Assembly (NCBI GenBank): GCA_013151365.1
Contig: JAADIK010000015.1
Coordinates: forward strand, 1-16,811
Direction of reading: 5' to 3'
Origin: Deltaproteobacteria bacterium
GTDB taxonomy: Bacteria > Desulfobacterota > Desulfobulbia > Desulfobulbales > Desulfobulbaceae
Length of the DNA: 16,811 nucleotides
Below the pieces are notes generated by a model. That model saw nothing but the letters and a program-made list of their open reading frames with translations. It searched no databases and was not told the origin of the DNA. Below are positions 7,063 through 14,383 of the stretch, piece by piece. Within the stretch, counting starts at the first letter, position 1; every line of letters begins with the position of its first letter. A program made the position numbers and the translations under genes.

Positions 7063-9984
7063 TCAGCGTTTTCTGCGGCCCGGTTTCGAGACGGCAGGCC
7101 GCTCCTGTTTCTTCTTCACGGCCGGCTGGAAAATAATCTCGGCCGCCGCGGACTTCCCGAGATAACGGGCCGCAAGGGCGGAAATCTGCGGGGCGGTAAT
7201 CGAGGCGAAATCACGCCGGATGGAAAGCGGCCATTTGAGCTGCTCCGGATGCCGGCTGGAGAGAACCAGTACCGATTCCAGCCAGTAGCGGTTGGTTCTC
7301 ATGATGTCCTTGATCGAAGTCAGGATCGGCTTCACGGCTCTTTTCAGTTCAGCCGGGCCCAGCCCCTTCCGGGCCAGCCGGGCACCCACTCCCCTTACCT
7401 TTTGCGCTATGGCCCGGGCCCGTTGCGGAGCAACGGTCAGCATGGCCCTCATGACCCCGTACCCCCGGGCGATCCGGCTGGAGTTGTTATAGACGACCGG
7501 CGAATAGGTGGCCCCCATCTTTTCCCTGATCTCGCGGCGCAGCCGGTCGGCGAAAACCGCGGCCAGGACATTGAGCCTCCTGGTCCGGGAGATATCCCAG
7601 AAATCGGCAGTGGGCCAGGCCACGACGACCAGGGCCTTGTTGATTTGAGTAGCGACCCGGCGCTCCAGGACTTTTCCCGCAGGAAAGGTCAGGGACTGCC
7701 CCGGCTGCCGGACTACAAGCGGCCGGTGCAGGGTGCCGAGATACCTGCCGGTCAACTCGATCACCCGCCCGGGGTCGATGTCACCCACCACCGATATCTC
7801 CAGCGGCGCGCCGCGAAACACGGGGGCCAGCCAGTGACGGATCTGCTCCAGCTTCAGTCCCATGAATTGTTTTTTCGGCGGCATGCCGTAGAACGGATTA
7901 CCGCCGGCCAGGAACCGTTCCCCCACCAGCCCCATCATCCCGTCGACAGAACCCCGCATCTGTTTGTACATCTGGCCGAATCGTGCCATGCTGAGCCGGT
8001 AGGCCTCGGGCCGGAAGGCGGGATCGAGCAGCTGGGTCTGCATGAGCTGCAGAATGAGCTCGAACTCACTGCTCAGCCCCCGGCCGTTCAGGGCAAAGCT
8101 TGCCGATCCTGCCCGGAAGGCGACCTGGACGCTATGGCCGGCCAGCGCTTCGTCCAGCTCGTCCTTGGTCAGCCGGCCGAAACCGCTCTGCCGGACCACG
8201 GACTCGGCCAGGATGCCAAGCCCCGGACTCGGTTCGCCGAGGCGGCCGTTACCGAAGTGTACGGAGACCAGCACCTCGTTGGGTTTAAACGATGTTTTTT
8301 TGACATTAAGAATGGCGCCGCCGGCAAAAACAACCCTGAGGGCGCCGATGCCGGCCAGTTTTTCTTTCTTGACAATCCGCGCCGGCGCAGGGGACACGGG
8401 CAGATACGGAAAAGCGACCTGCGCCTCACCGGCCCAGGGTTTCAGGGCTGTTTCGGCAGAGTGCTTGAAAAGACTCCGGATCACCTCTTCAGGCGTCTTG
8501 CCCGGCTTCCTGATTGCAACCGTGCCCGCCACCTGGAGCAGCCGGTTGTCATGGTGCCAGGCGGAGCGAAAGGCACTGTTCACCTCGGCCAACGTCATCT
8601 TTTTCAGGAGCGGCCCATAGATTGCCAGCTCCTGTTCCGGCGACAGGATGACCTCGTTGTTGTTCAGCTTGCCGACAATCTGCGAGGCGAGCTGGCCGCT
8701 GTTTCTGCCGGCCTTGGTCTCTACCTGTTTTTTCAGGGCCGCCCGCAGTTCTTTTTTCGCCCGGGCCAGTTCCTGGTCGGAAAAGCCCAACTCCAGGGCC
8801 TGACGCAGGGTGTAATTCAGGAGCTTGAAACCCTGCCGCCAACTGCCCGCCTTGGTCCTGGCCGACAGGCTCGTATAGCCTACGCGCTGCAAAAAAATGC
8901 CGGAATAAAAGCCCGCCTCGGTTAACGGACCTGCCGGCCGGCTGACCAGCTGCTTGAGGCGGTTGTTCATAATAGAGGCGGCAATATAATCGCGTAACTG
9001 CTTCGTCTCCCAGGCCAGCGTATCAGGCCGGGGCCGGGTATTCCAGTGGGTGCTAATGGAGAGTTCCGTGTAGCCGAGATCCGCATCGTGCATGTACAAC
9101 ACCTTGGTCCCCCGGAGCGTCAGGCGGCCGAAGTCTTTACATGCAGGTTCGGGACCGGCCTTGGCCAGACGGCCGAAACGCTCGGTGATCATCTTTCGCG
9201 CCTGCACGACGTTGACATCACCGACAACCACCAGGATCATGTTGTCCGGCCGATACCAGGTATCATAAAATTCCCGCAGCAAGGCCGAATCCGCGCCCTT
9301 GATCGTTTTTTCCGTGCCGATCGGCAAACGCCGGGCCGCCCTGGTGCCGGCCAGGGACAACTGCAACCGTTTTTTGTACAGACGATACCCGGCTGAATCA
9401 CGGGTCCGCTTTTCCGCCAGGATGACCCCGCGTTCCCGGTCGATCTCGCGTTTCAGCAGCAAGGCGCCGCGGGCATAATCAGCCATGACCAGCAGGCCGC
9501 GGCCCAGGTCCCGGCGCCCCCCGCTGGGCAGCAAAAGGTTATAGACCGTCTCGTTGAATGAAGTATGGGCATTGGTGTCGGCGCCGAAACTCATGCCGAT
9601 GGACTGCAGATATTTGATCAGGGTGCCGGGCGGAAAATGGGTGGAGCCGTTGAACACCATATGTTCGAGAAAATGGGCCAGGCCGCGCTGCGATTCCGTC
9701 TCGGCAAGTGACCCCGCCTGGACATCGAGATAGAGGGCGACCCGGTTTCTCGGCTCTTTATTTTTCATGATGACAAAACGAAAACCGTTATCGAGGGTGC
9801 CGAAGTCCAGGCTCGGATCAGGTTTCAGATCACTCCGGTCATGCGGCCAGCCCCTGGAGATACAGGAGGACGAGGAAGACAGCCCGGAGCCTGTCCGGCC
9901 GAGCGGCCCGCATCCCGAAAGGGCGGCCGTGATCAGCGGGAAGCAGCAGAGAAAAAAAAGAAAATAGCGAATGTCGCGTTTCAT
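7063..9984 (-). CDS. M16 family zinc metallopeptidase, PqqL-like lipoprotein
   Basis: This is a 973-residue protein with two M16 (pitrilysin/insulinase) halves. The N-terminus MKRDIRYFLFFLCCF...LSGC is a lipoprotein signal with the lipidated Cys at 25, so the enzyme is probably anchored on the periplasmic side of a membrane. The inverted zinc motif HFLEH is at 104-108, with E107 as the catalytic base and E184 as the likely third ligand (HxxEH-x75-E). The second half lacks this motif and should be the inactive partner that closes over the substrate. The C-terminus is very basic. The reading frame stays open upstream to 10377, but that stretch is antisense to the dehydrogenase gene. The ATG at 9984 is chosen because the signal peptide begins there. 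Only a weak GGCGGA ribosome binding site is seen. Confidence 0.92.
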   Translation of the reverse strand: MKRDIRYFLFFLCCFPLITAALSGCGPLGRTGSGLSSSSSCISRGWPHDRSDLKPDPSLDFGTLDNGFRFVIMKNKEPRNRVALYLDVQAGSLAETESQRGLAHFLEHMVFNGSTHFPPGTLIKYLQSIGMSFGADTNAHTSFNETVYNLLLPSGGRRDLGRGLLVMADYARGALLLKREIDRERGVILAEKRTRDSAGYRLYKKRLQLSLAGTRAARRLPIGTEKTIKGADSALLREFYDTWYRPDNMILVVVGDVNVVQARKMITERFGRLAKAGPEPACKDFGRLTLRGTKVLYMHDADLGYTELSISTHWNTRPRPDTLAWETKQLRDYIAASIMNNRLKQLVSRPAGPLTEAGFYSGIFLQRVGYTSLSARTKAGSWRQGFKLLNYTLRQALELGFSDQELARAKKELRAALKKQVETKAGRNSGQLASQIVGKLNNNEVILSPEQELAIYGPLLKKMTLAEVNSAFRSAWHHDNRLLQVAGTVAIRKPGKTPEEVIRSLFKHSAETALKPWAGEAQVAFPYLPVSPAPARIVKKEKLAGIGALRVVFAGGAILNVKKTSFKPNEVLVSVHFGNGRLGEPSPGLGILAESVVRQSGFGRLTKDELDEALAGHSVQVAFRAGSASFALNGRGLSSEFELILQLMQTQLLDPAFRPEAYRLSMARFGQMYKQMRGSVDGMMGLVGERFLAGGNPFYGMPPKKQFMGLKLEQIRHWLAPVFRGAPLEISVVGDIDPGRVIELTGRYLGTLHRPLVVRQPGQSLTFPAGKVLERRVATQINKALVVVAWPTADFWDISRTRRLNVLAAVFADRLRREIREKMGATYSPVVYNNSSRIARGYGVMRAMLTVAPQRARAIAQKVRGVGARLARKGLGPAELKRAVKPILTSIKDIMRTNRYWLESVLVLSSRHPEQLKWPLSIRRDFASITAPQISALAARYLGKSAAAEIIFQPAVKKKQERPAVSKPGRRKR

Positions 9985-10022
9985 TGTTCCGCCGGTGAAA
10001 ATAGGGTAGTTTTGCCGTATTG

Positions 10023-10043
10023 CTGAATCCGTGACGGATTCAG
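10023..10043. repeat. Perfect 21-bp palindrome between divergent genes
   Basis: CTGAATCCGT and ACGGATTCAG form 10-bp perfect arms around a single central G. It lies midway between the starts of the M16 protease (9984) and the dehydrogenase (10091), where an operator could control both. However, 10023-10045 matches 16112-16134 at 20 of 23 positions, so it may instead be a member of a dispersed palindrome family. The six bases TAAAGT at 10046-10051 could be a -10 box for the plus-strand gene. Confidence 0.75.
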
Positions 10044-10090
10044 GGTAAAGTGCGGACCCCACTCTATCGCAACATCTCGGGAGAGGCAAT

Positions 10091-10918
10091 ATGAAGATCG
10101 AAAATAAATGCGCCCTGGTCCTGGGCGCGACCCGCGGGATCGGCCTGGCCGTTGCCAGGGAACTGGCCGCCCACGGCGTCCGGCTCGCCCTGCCCTGGTT
10201 TGACTGGCCCGAAGATTCGGAGGCCATGCGGCAAGAATTCAGCCGCCAGGAGGCCGGCCACCTGATGCTTGAAACGGACCTGCGCGATTCCCGCCAGGTC
10301 CGGGAGATGGTTGCACGTATCGCCCGGGAATTCGGCGGCCTGCATATCCTGGTCAACAACATCGAGCGCGGCGGCATGCCGGTCGTCCACGGTTCCTATG
10401 AGCGGGAAGTCAACCGGGGGCAGTGGCAGATGGAGATGGAAACAACCCTGCACGCGAAGTGGCTGGTCTTCGAACACTGCCTGCCTCTTTTGCAAAAGGC
10501 GGACCAGGCGGCGGTCGTCAATATTTCATCCATTGCCGGCGCCGTCGGCCGCTCCGGGCCGGCCGGTCTCATCTTCAATGACGGCTACGCCGCCGCCAAC
10601 CGCGGAGTTTCTTCGCTGACCGAGACCTGGGCGCGAATCGGCGCCCCGACCATCCGGGTCAATGAAATCATGCTCGGCCTGATCGATACGCGGCACGGCC
10701 GGCAAACACGCGGCTGGAAAACCCTGGCGGAAAAAGACAGAAAAGAACTACTGGCGCACACCCTGCTCGGCCGTACCGGGACCCCGGAAGAAGTGGCGGG
10801 GGCAGTCATGTTCCTCGTCCGTGACGCGGATTTCATGACCGGCAGTGTCATCCGCCTTGATGGCGGCTATCTCCTGGGAGGAGAGGCCGTACCCCCTATG
10901 CCGGACGGTGTGGTTTAG
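10091..10918 (+). CDS. Short-chain dehydrogenase/reductase-family protein, atypical active site
   Basis: This 275-residue protein has a Rossmann fold of the classical SDR type. The cofactor loop reads LGATRGIG at 11-18. Strand beta-4 ends in VNNIE (88-92) rather than NNAG. The Ser region is NISSIAG (144-150), and the C-terminus has TGSVIRLDGGY. The catalytic Tyr is probably Y166 in GYAAANRG, but the residue four positions later, normally Lys, is N170. The Ser-to-Tyr distance is 19 rather than the usual 12-13 residues. Catalysis may thus be altered or lost, and the substrate is unknown. A distinctive Gly/Pro-rich tail (GGEAVPPMPDGVV) ends the protein. GGAGAGG lies just ahead of the ATG. It diverges from the M16 protease gene. 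Confidence 0.85.
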   Translation: MKIENKCALVLGATRGIGLAVARELAAHGVRLALPWFDWPEDSEAMRQEFSRQEAGHLMLETDLRDSRQVREMVARIAREFGGLHILVNNIERGGMPVVHGSYEREVNRGQWQMEMETTLHAKWLVFEHCLPLLQKADQAAVVNISSIAGAVGRSGPAGLIFNDGYAAANRGVSSLTETWARIGAPTIRVNEIMLGLIDTRHGRQTRGWKTLAEKDRKELLAHTLLGRTGTPEEVAGAVMFLVRDADFMTGSVIRLDGGYLLGGEAVPPMPDGVV

Positions 10919-10927
10919 ACATCCTCG

Positions 10928-10949
10928 CCGGACAGGTTTACCCGTCCGG
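10928..10949. terminator. Hairpin between convergent genes, possible weak terminator
   Basis: CCGGAC (10928-10933) pairs with GTCCGG (10944-10949). Two inner G-C pairs and one mismatch lead to a TTTA loop. It lies between the convergent dehydrogenase and 85-residue genes. There is no T tract on either strand, so intrinsic termination is uncertain. Confidence 0.35.
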
Positions 10950-10982
10950 GTCCGCCAACGGCAGTGAAGGGTTTATGGAAAG

Positions 10983-11240
10983 CTAGATATCCAGAGCCCA
11001 GTCCGGCAAATGGCGGAGGATATAATTGGAGACGGCCTCCTTTTCTTCAGACTTGTCTTTCGCGGCTGCCGCCGCGATCACTTCGTCAAAATCGAACCAG
11101 CATATTTCCTTGTCATCGTGGTTATATACGGTGAGAATACGATGATCGGGCCGGCGCACATCCTCTTCTTCCTGAATGGCGGCCACTATCTTTACTGCCT
11201 CTTCGTAGGGCAGGAATCGAATTTCATCTTCCTGACTCAT
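10983..11240 (-). CDS. Small acidic protein of unknown function (85 aa)
   Basis: I do not recognise this family. The protein begins MSQEDEIRFLPYEEAVKIV, is rich in Glu and Asp, and has no signal peptide or membrane segment. A central hydrophobic/aromatic strand (HRILTVYNHDDKEICWFDFDEV) is followed by an alanine-rich, then charged, probably helical part ending in YILRHLPDWALDI. The composition fits a small soluble alpha/beta protein. A GAGATGA box lies upstream of the ATG. It is the last gene of the minus-strand cluster, 127 bp after rplY, and could be co-transcribed or have its own promoter. Codon use resembles that of its neighbours, which supports a real gene. Confidence 0.65.
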   Translation of the reverse strand: MSQEDEIRFLPYEEAVKIVAAIQEEEDVRRPDHRILTVYNHDDKEICWFDFDEVIAAAAAKDKSEEKEAVSNYILRHLPDWALDI

Positions 11241-11261
11241 AATATCATCTCATTCTGTTAC

Positions 11262-11367
11262 ATTCCGGCTCGGATCGAGCAGGTACGGGGGCTCCCCTGC
11301 CCGCTCACACCGCGCCCGGCATACGGTTCCGGACCACGGCGATTCCCAACTTATCTGTACGCGCCGC
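11262..11367 (-). mobile_element. GC-rich hairpin region, possible retroelement (group II intron-like) remnant
   Basis: The 127-bp spacer between rplY and the 85-residue gene is unusually GC-rich and structured. GCTCG-GAT-CGAGC lies at 11268-11280, and a GGGG/CCCC hairpin with outer GCAGG/CCTGC complementarity spans about 11279-11300. On the minus strand it reads CCGTGGTCCGGAACCG followed by TATGCCGGGCGCGGTGTG. From memory, this resembles the conserved tail found next to reverse-transcriptase genes of group II introns. No RT coding sequence is present. The similarity is not verified here, and a structured terminator for rplY is the alternative. Confidence 0.25.
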
Positions 11368-11925
11368 CTAAGCAACCGCCACACAAACTGTTTCACGCTT
11401 ATCGAGCAATTCGACATTACCCGGAATATTCAGGTCATCGCAGGTCAAACCGGCCTGGCCCTGGTCCAACTCGGTGATATCCACCTCAAGGGTATCGGGA
11501 ATATCGAGGGGACAGCCGCGCAGCTGCACGCTGGACCTGAAGACCTGCAGGAGACCGCCCTTGTCAACTCCCCGGGCCTTGCCGAGATACTGGATCGGCA
11601 CGGTAAATTCCCGTGGTTGATCCAATGGTATTTCGAGGAAATCAACATGAATCAACTGCTCCGTCACCGGATTTTTTTGAATTTCCTTGACGAGCACGTG
11701 GCGCGTCCCCTTGACATCGCCGTCAATGTTCAGCGAAACAACGGCATTGCGGCCATGGATGGCAAACAGATTCCTATGGAGCGCCAGGGCGTCAACCTGA
11801 AGAGACAGGGCATCCGAGCCGCCGGCGTACAAAACAGCCGGAGTCTGTTCGTCCATTCTTAAACGTCGGGCCGCGCCTTTGCCGAAAACCGTACGGACTG
11901 TCGCCGCAACATCTATCTTTAACAT
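11368..11925 (-). CDS. rplY: Large-subunit ribosomal protein bL25, long (Ctc/TL5) form
   Basis: This 185-residue protein binds 5S rRNA in the large ribosomal subunit. Residues 1 to about 92 form the L25 domain, with the conserved start of the family (ATVRTVFGKGAARRLR) and KGTRHVLVKEIQKNPV. The rest is the C-terminal beta domain of the long Ctc/TL5 type (HVDFLEI..., VPIQYLGKARGVDKGGLLQ). The ATG has a strong AAGGAGG six bases upstream (11932-11938). The gene follows prs by 58 bp, a common pairing. In many genomes pth comes next, but here the next gene is an unrelated 85-residue protein. Confidence 0.96.
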   Translation of the reverse strand: MLKIDVAATVRTVFGKGAARRLRMDEQTPAVLYAGGSDALSLQVDALALHRNLFAIHGRNAVVSLNIDGDVKGTRHVLVKEIQKNPVTEQLIHVDFLEIPLDQPREFTVPIQYLGKARGVDKGGLLQVFRSSVQLRGCPLDIPDTLEVDITELDQGQAGLTCDDLNIPGNVELLDKRETVCVAVA

Positions 11926-11983
11926 GGAAAACCTCCTTCCCTTTCAATAAAGCTCAAAAATATTTTATTCGTAGTGATCGATT

Positions 11984-12913
11984 TCAGACAAAAAGATAAC
12001 TGACGGAATCCTCGGAATTTATCCGGTGGATGGCCTCGCCAAGCAGTTCCGAAACCGAAAGCACCTTTATTTTTTTGCACTTCCCCGCCTTTTCATTCAA
12101 CGGAATGGAATTGGTGACGACCAGCGACTTGATACAGGATTTGTCCAGTCGTTCAATGGCCGGTCCGGAAAGTACCGGATGGGAACAACAGGCATGCACC
12201 TCTTTGGCCCCCCTTTCTTTTAACTTGGCGGCAGCCCCGCACAGGGTCCCGGCCGTATCGACCATGTCATCAAGCAGGACAACCGTTTTGCCGGCAACGT
12301 CACCGATGACATGCATGGCCTGGCACTCATTGGCCCGTTCCCGCCGCTTGTCGATAATGGCCAGGCCGGCGTTGAGACGCTTGGCAAAGGCCCTGGTCCG
12401 CTCAACCCCGCCGGCATCGGGAGAAACCATGATTACATCTTCCGCAAAGGTTTTCCGCATATACTTGAGCAGCACCGGGGCCGCGTAGAGATGATCGACC
12501 GGTATATTAAAAAAGCCCTGGATCTGCCCGGCATGGAGGTCCATGCACAAAACCCGGCGGGTACCGACCGCCATGAGCATTTCGGCCACGACCTTGGCGG
12601 TAATCGGCACCCGGGGCCGGACCTTTCTGTCCTGGCGGCCATAGCCGTAATACGGCATTACGGCGGTAATCCGGCGGGCCGAGGCACGACGCAGGGCATC
12701 GACGATGATGATCAGCTCCATCAGATGATCGTTTACCGGCGGACAGGTCGGCTGAATGACGAATACATCCTGCCCCCGGACATTTTCACCGATATCGACC
12801 GAAGTTTCACCGTCGCTGAACTTTTTCACCTCGGCGGCGGCCAGCGGTACGTTGAGGTAACTGCAGATTTCCTCTGCCATCCTTCTGTTGGCATTACCGG
12901 AAAAAATTTTCAT
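11984..12913 (-). CDS. prs: Ribose-phosphate pyrophosphokinase (PRPP synthetase)
   Basis: This cytoplasmic enzyme makes PRPP from ribose 5-phosphate and ATP, the precursor of purines, pyrimidines, His, Trp and NAD. With the start at 12913 it has 309 residues (usual about 315). Motifs include the N-terminal MKIFSGNANRRMAEEI, the flexible ATP loop region YYGYGRQDRK, DLHAGQIQGFF, the KRRERANE segment and the PRPP-binding loop VVLLDDMVDTAGTL. An in-frame ATG at 12934 would add seven residues. It lies only 18 bases from the tRNA 3' end and has no well-placed ribosome binding site, while family alignments start at MKIFSGN. The gene follows tRNA-Gln closely and is probably in the ispE transcript. 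Confidence 0.96.
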   Translation of the reverse strand: MKIFSGNANRRMAEEICSYLNVPLAAAEVKKFSDGETSVDIGENVRGQDVFVIQPTCPPVNDHLMELIIIVDALRRASARRITAVMPYYGYGRQDRKVRPRVPITAKVVAEMLMAVGTRRVLCMDLHAGQIQGFFNIPVDHLYAAPVLLKYMRKTFAEDVIMVSPDAGGVERTRAFAKRLNAGLAIIDKRRERANECQAMHVIGDVAGKTVVLLDDMVDTAGTLCGAAAKLKERGAKEVHACCSHPVLSGPAIERLDKSCIKSLVVTNSIPLNEKAGKCKKIKVLSVSELLGEAIHRINSEDSVSYLFV

Positions 12914-12951
12914 AATTCTCTGTCCATCTCTCATGCCTTGTCATCAACAAA

Positions 12952-13026
12952 TGGCTGGGGCGGCAGGATTCGAACCTGCGAATGCAAGAATCAAAATCTT
13001 GTGTCTTACCACTTGACGACGCCCCA
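12952..13026 (-). tRNA. tRNA-Gln (anticodon UUG)
   Basis: A 75-nt cloverleaf can be drawn on the minus strand. The acceptor arm TGGGGCG pairs with CGCCCCA. The D arm is GTC/GAC, and the anticodon stem CAAGA/TCTTG encloses the loop TTTTGAT (anticodon at 12992-12994). The T arm is GCAGG/CCTGC around TTCGAAT. The discriminator is G, and CCA is encoded. A U1-A72 pair is typical of bacterial tRNA-Gln. The 5' end overlaps the last codons and stop of ispE by 21 nt (13006-13026) on the same strand. Confidence 0.97.
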
Positions 13027-13968
13027 TTCCGGGAGTTCGATGTCATATGCCTGCTGCAGGGGCGGGACAAGAAATGTATTGTCGTAGTCCCTTGCCAGGT
13101 CCCGAAAGCAGGCTTCGGCCTGTCCGCTGCCCCCCTTTTTCGGAAAAAGTCCGAAAACCGAGGGACCGCTGCCGGACATAAGCGCTGCCGCGGCTCCGCC
13201 CTTCAGCAGCCTTTCTTTCAGGATCCCGATCTCTGCATAACGGTCCGCCGTGACCCGTTCCAGATCATTGCGCAGTTCATCCGGCCTGATCGGCCGCTGC
13301 GTGAACTCATGACCCTCTCCTGCACCGGCATTACCTTTTTGCAAATTAGACAGGTTAAAAATATTTTCCGCCGCTGTCAATGCAAATCTCTCATAGACCC
13401 ATGAAGTTGACACGGAAAATCCGGGATTCACGAGCAGAATATCAACATCGGCCAGGGCGGCCGCCGGTTGCAGCCGGTCGCCGATCCCGGTCGCCCAGGC
13501 AACGGGCCAGTCGACCACGAACAGCGGGACATCGGCGCCGAGAGACACGCCCATGGCCAGCAGCTCCCTGACCGGGCAGCGGGTGCCGAACAATTTGTCC
13601 AGACCGCACAGCACGGCGGCGGCATCGCTTGAACCGCCGCCAAGCCCGGCGGCGACGGGAATGGATTTATAGAGGGTGATCTTGACGCCGGGCAAGGACC
13701 CGGCCGCGCGTTCGGCCATGGTTGCCAGGAAAAGCCGGGCGGCCCGGTAAACGATATTGCCCTCGTCCTCGGGCAGACCGCTGTCCGGGCACGAGAGACT
13801 GATTCCGGCCGCGCCCCGTTGCAGAACGAGCCGATCGAACAGGCCGATCTTCTGCATCAGGGTCGCCAAAAGATGATAGCCGTCCGGCCGCCGGCCCGTC
13901 ACCTGCAGATACAGGTTGATCTTGGCCGGAGCCGTCAGCCGGAGCTCATCGACAGCGGTCGTGCTCAT
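13006..13968 (-). CDS. ispE: 4-diphosphocytidyl-2-C-methyl-D-erythritol kinase
   Basis: This 320-residue GHMP kinase phosphorylates CDP-methylerythritol in the non-mevalonate (MEP) isoprenoid pathway. The N-terminal APAKINLYLQVTGRRPDGYH carries the catalytic Lys region. The ATP-binding PVAAGLGGGSSDAAA motif is near 104-118, and the third GHMP motif LMSGSGPSVFGLF is near 269. The length is slightly above the usual 280-300. The last seven codons (EWGVVKW) and the TAA stop are read from the 5' part of the downstream tRNA-Gln gene. The ATG follows the DUF1844 stop by 18 bases, and only a weak G-rich ribosome binding site is seen. Translation may depend on coupling to the upstream gene. Confidence 0.95.
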   Translation of the reverse strand: MSTTAVDELRLTAPAKINLYLQVTGRRPDGYHLLATLMQKIGLFDRLVLQRGAAGISLSCPDSGLPEDEGNIVYRAARLFLATMAERAAGSLPGVKITLYKSIPVAAGLGGGSSDAAAVLCGLDKLFGTRCPVRELLAMGVSLGADVPLFVVDWPVAWATGIGDRLQPAAALADVDILLVNPGFSVSTSWVYERFALTAAENIFNLSNLQKGNAGAGEGHEFTQRPIRPDELRNDLERVTADRYAEIGILKERLLKGGAAAALMSGSGPSVFGLFPKKGGSGQAEACFRDLARDYDNTFLVPPLQQAYDIELPEWGVVKW

Positions 13969-13986
13969 CCCGCCCCGGCCGGACTC

Positions 13987-14313
13987 TCAGCTCGACTTGT
14001 CCGCAACTTTAACAAAACGTATTTTCAGTTCATACAGGACCCTGGTCAGCAGTTCATCTTCTTCGCGGTCCAGGTTGCCCCGGGTCTTTTTCTGCAGAAG
14101 GGTGAGCGTGTCGATGGCGCTTCTGGCCAGTTCGAGAGCAACGGTTTTTTCCCCTGTTTCCGGATGAGCCAGTTCGCCCAGATGCAGGAGCGCCGTGGTA
14201 TTCAACGACAGGACCAGCCCGGCAAAGGTCACGTCGGGCATCACGCATTTCCCGGCCTTATTGCGGACATGACCATCCGGGCACGGTTTACAATTCTGCT
14301 TTTCTTCGCTCAT
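13987..14313 (-). CDS. DUF1844 family protein with an N-terminal Cys cluster
   Basis: This is a 108-residue protein. From residue 25 it matches the DUF1844 pattern known in deltaproteobacteria and relatives: MPDVTFAGLVLSLNTTALLHLGE, then a PETGEKTVALELARSAIDTL block and a terminal LLTRVLYELKIRFV. Function is unknown. Ahead of that domain lies C8-x2-C11-x3-H15-x7-C23, which could bind zinc or another metal. This extension is not part of the core domain as I know it. No clear ribosome binding site precedes the ATG at 14313. An alternative start at the later Met (residue 25) would remove the Cys cluster. The gene sits between serA and ispE in the same direction. Confidence 0.85.
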   Translation of the reverse strand: MSEEKQNCKPCPDGHVRNKAGKCVMPDVTFAGLVLSLNTTALLHLGELAHPETGEKTVALELARSAIDTLTLLQKKTRGNLDREEDELLTRVLYELKIRFVKVADKSS

Positions 14314-14383
14314 AACGGCTGCTTTTTTTATCTTTAACCTTTAATCACAGATATAATAAGTCCTGTCGCGTCGCCCCGTCCAA

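Noticed and set aside
7039..8925. 628-codon open frame on the plus strand
   Set aside because: It is antisense to the M16 protease. Its proline- and glycine-rich sequence without domains marks it as a shadow.
9985..10377. Upstream extension of the M16 protease frame by 131 codons
   Set aside because: The extension is antisense to the dehydrogenase gene, and a lipoprotein signal peptide begins precisely at the ATG at 9984.
12311..13087. 258-codon plus-strand frame across prs and tRNA-Gln
   Set aside because: It is antisense to prs and runs through a tRNA gene; there is no family resemblance.
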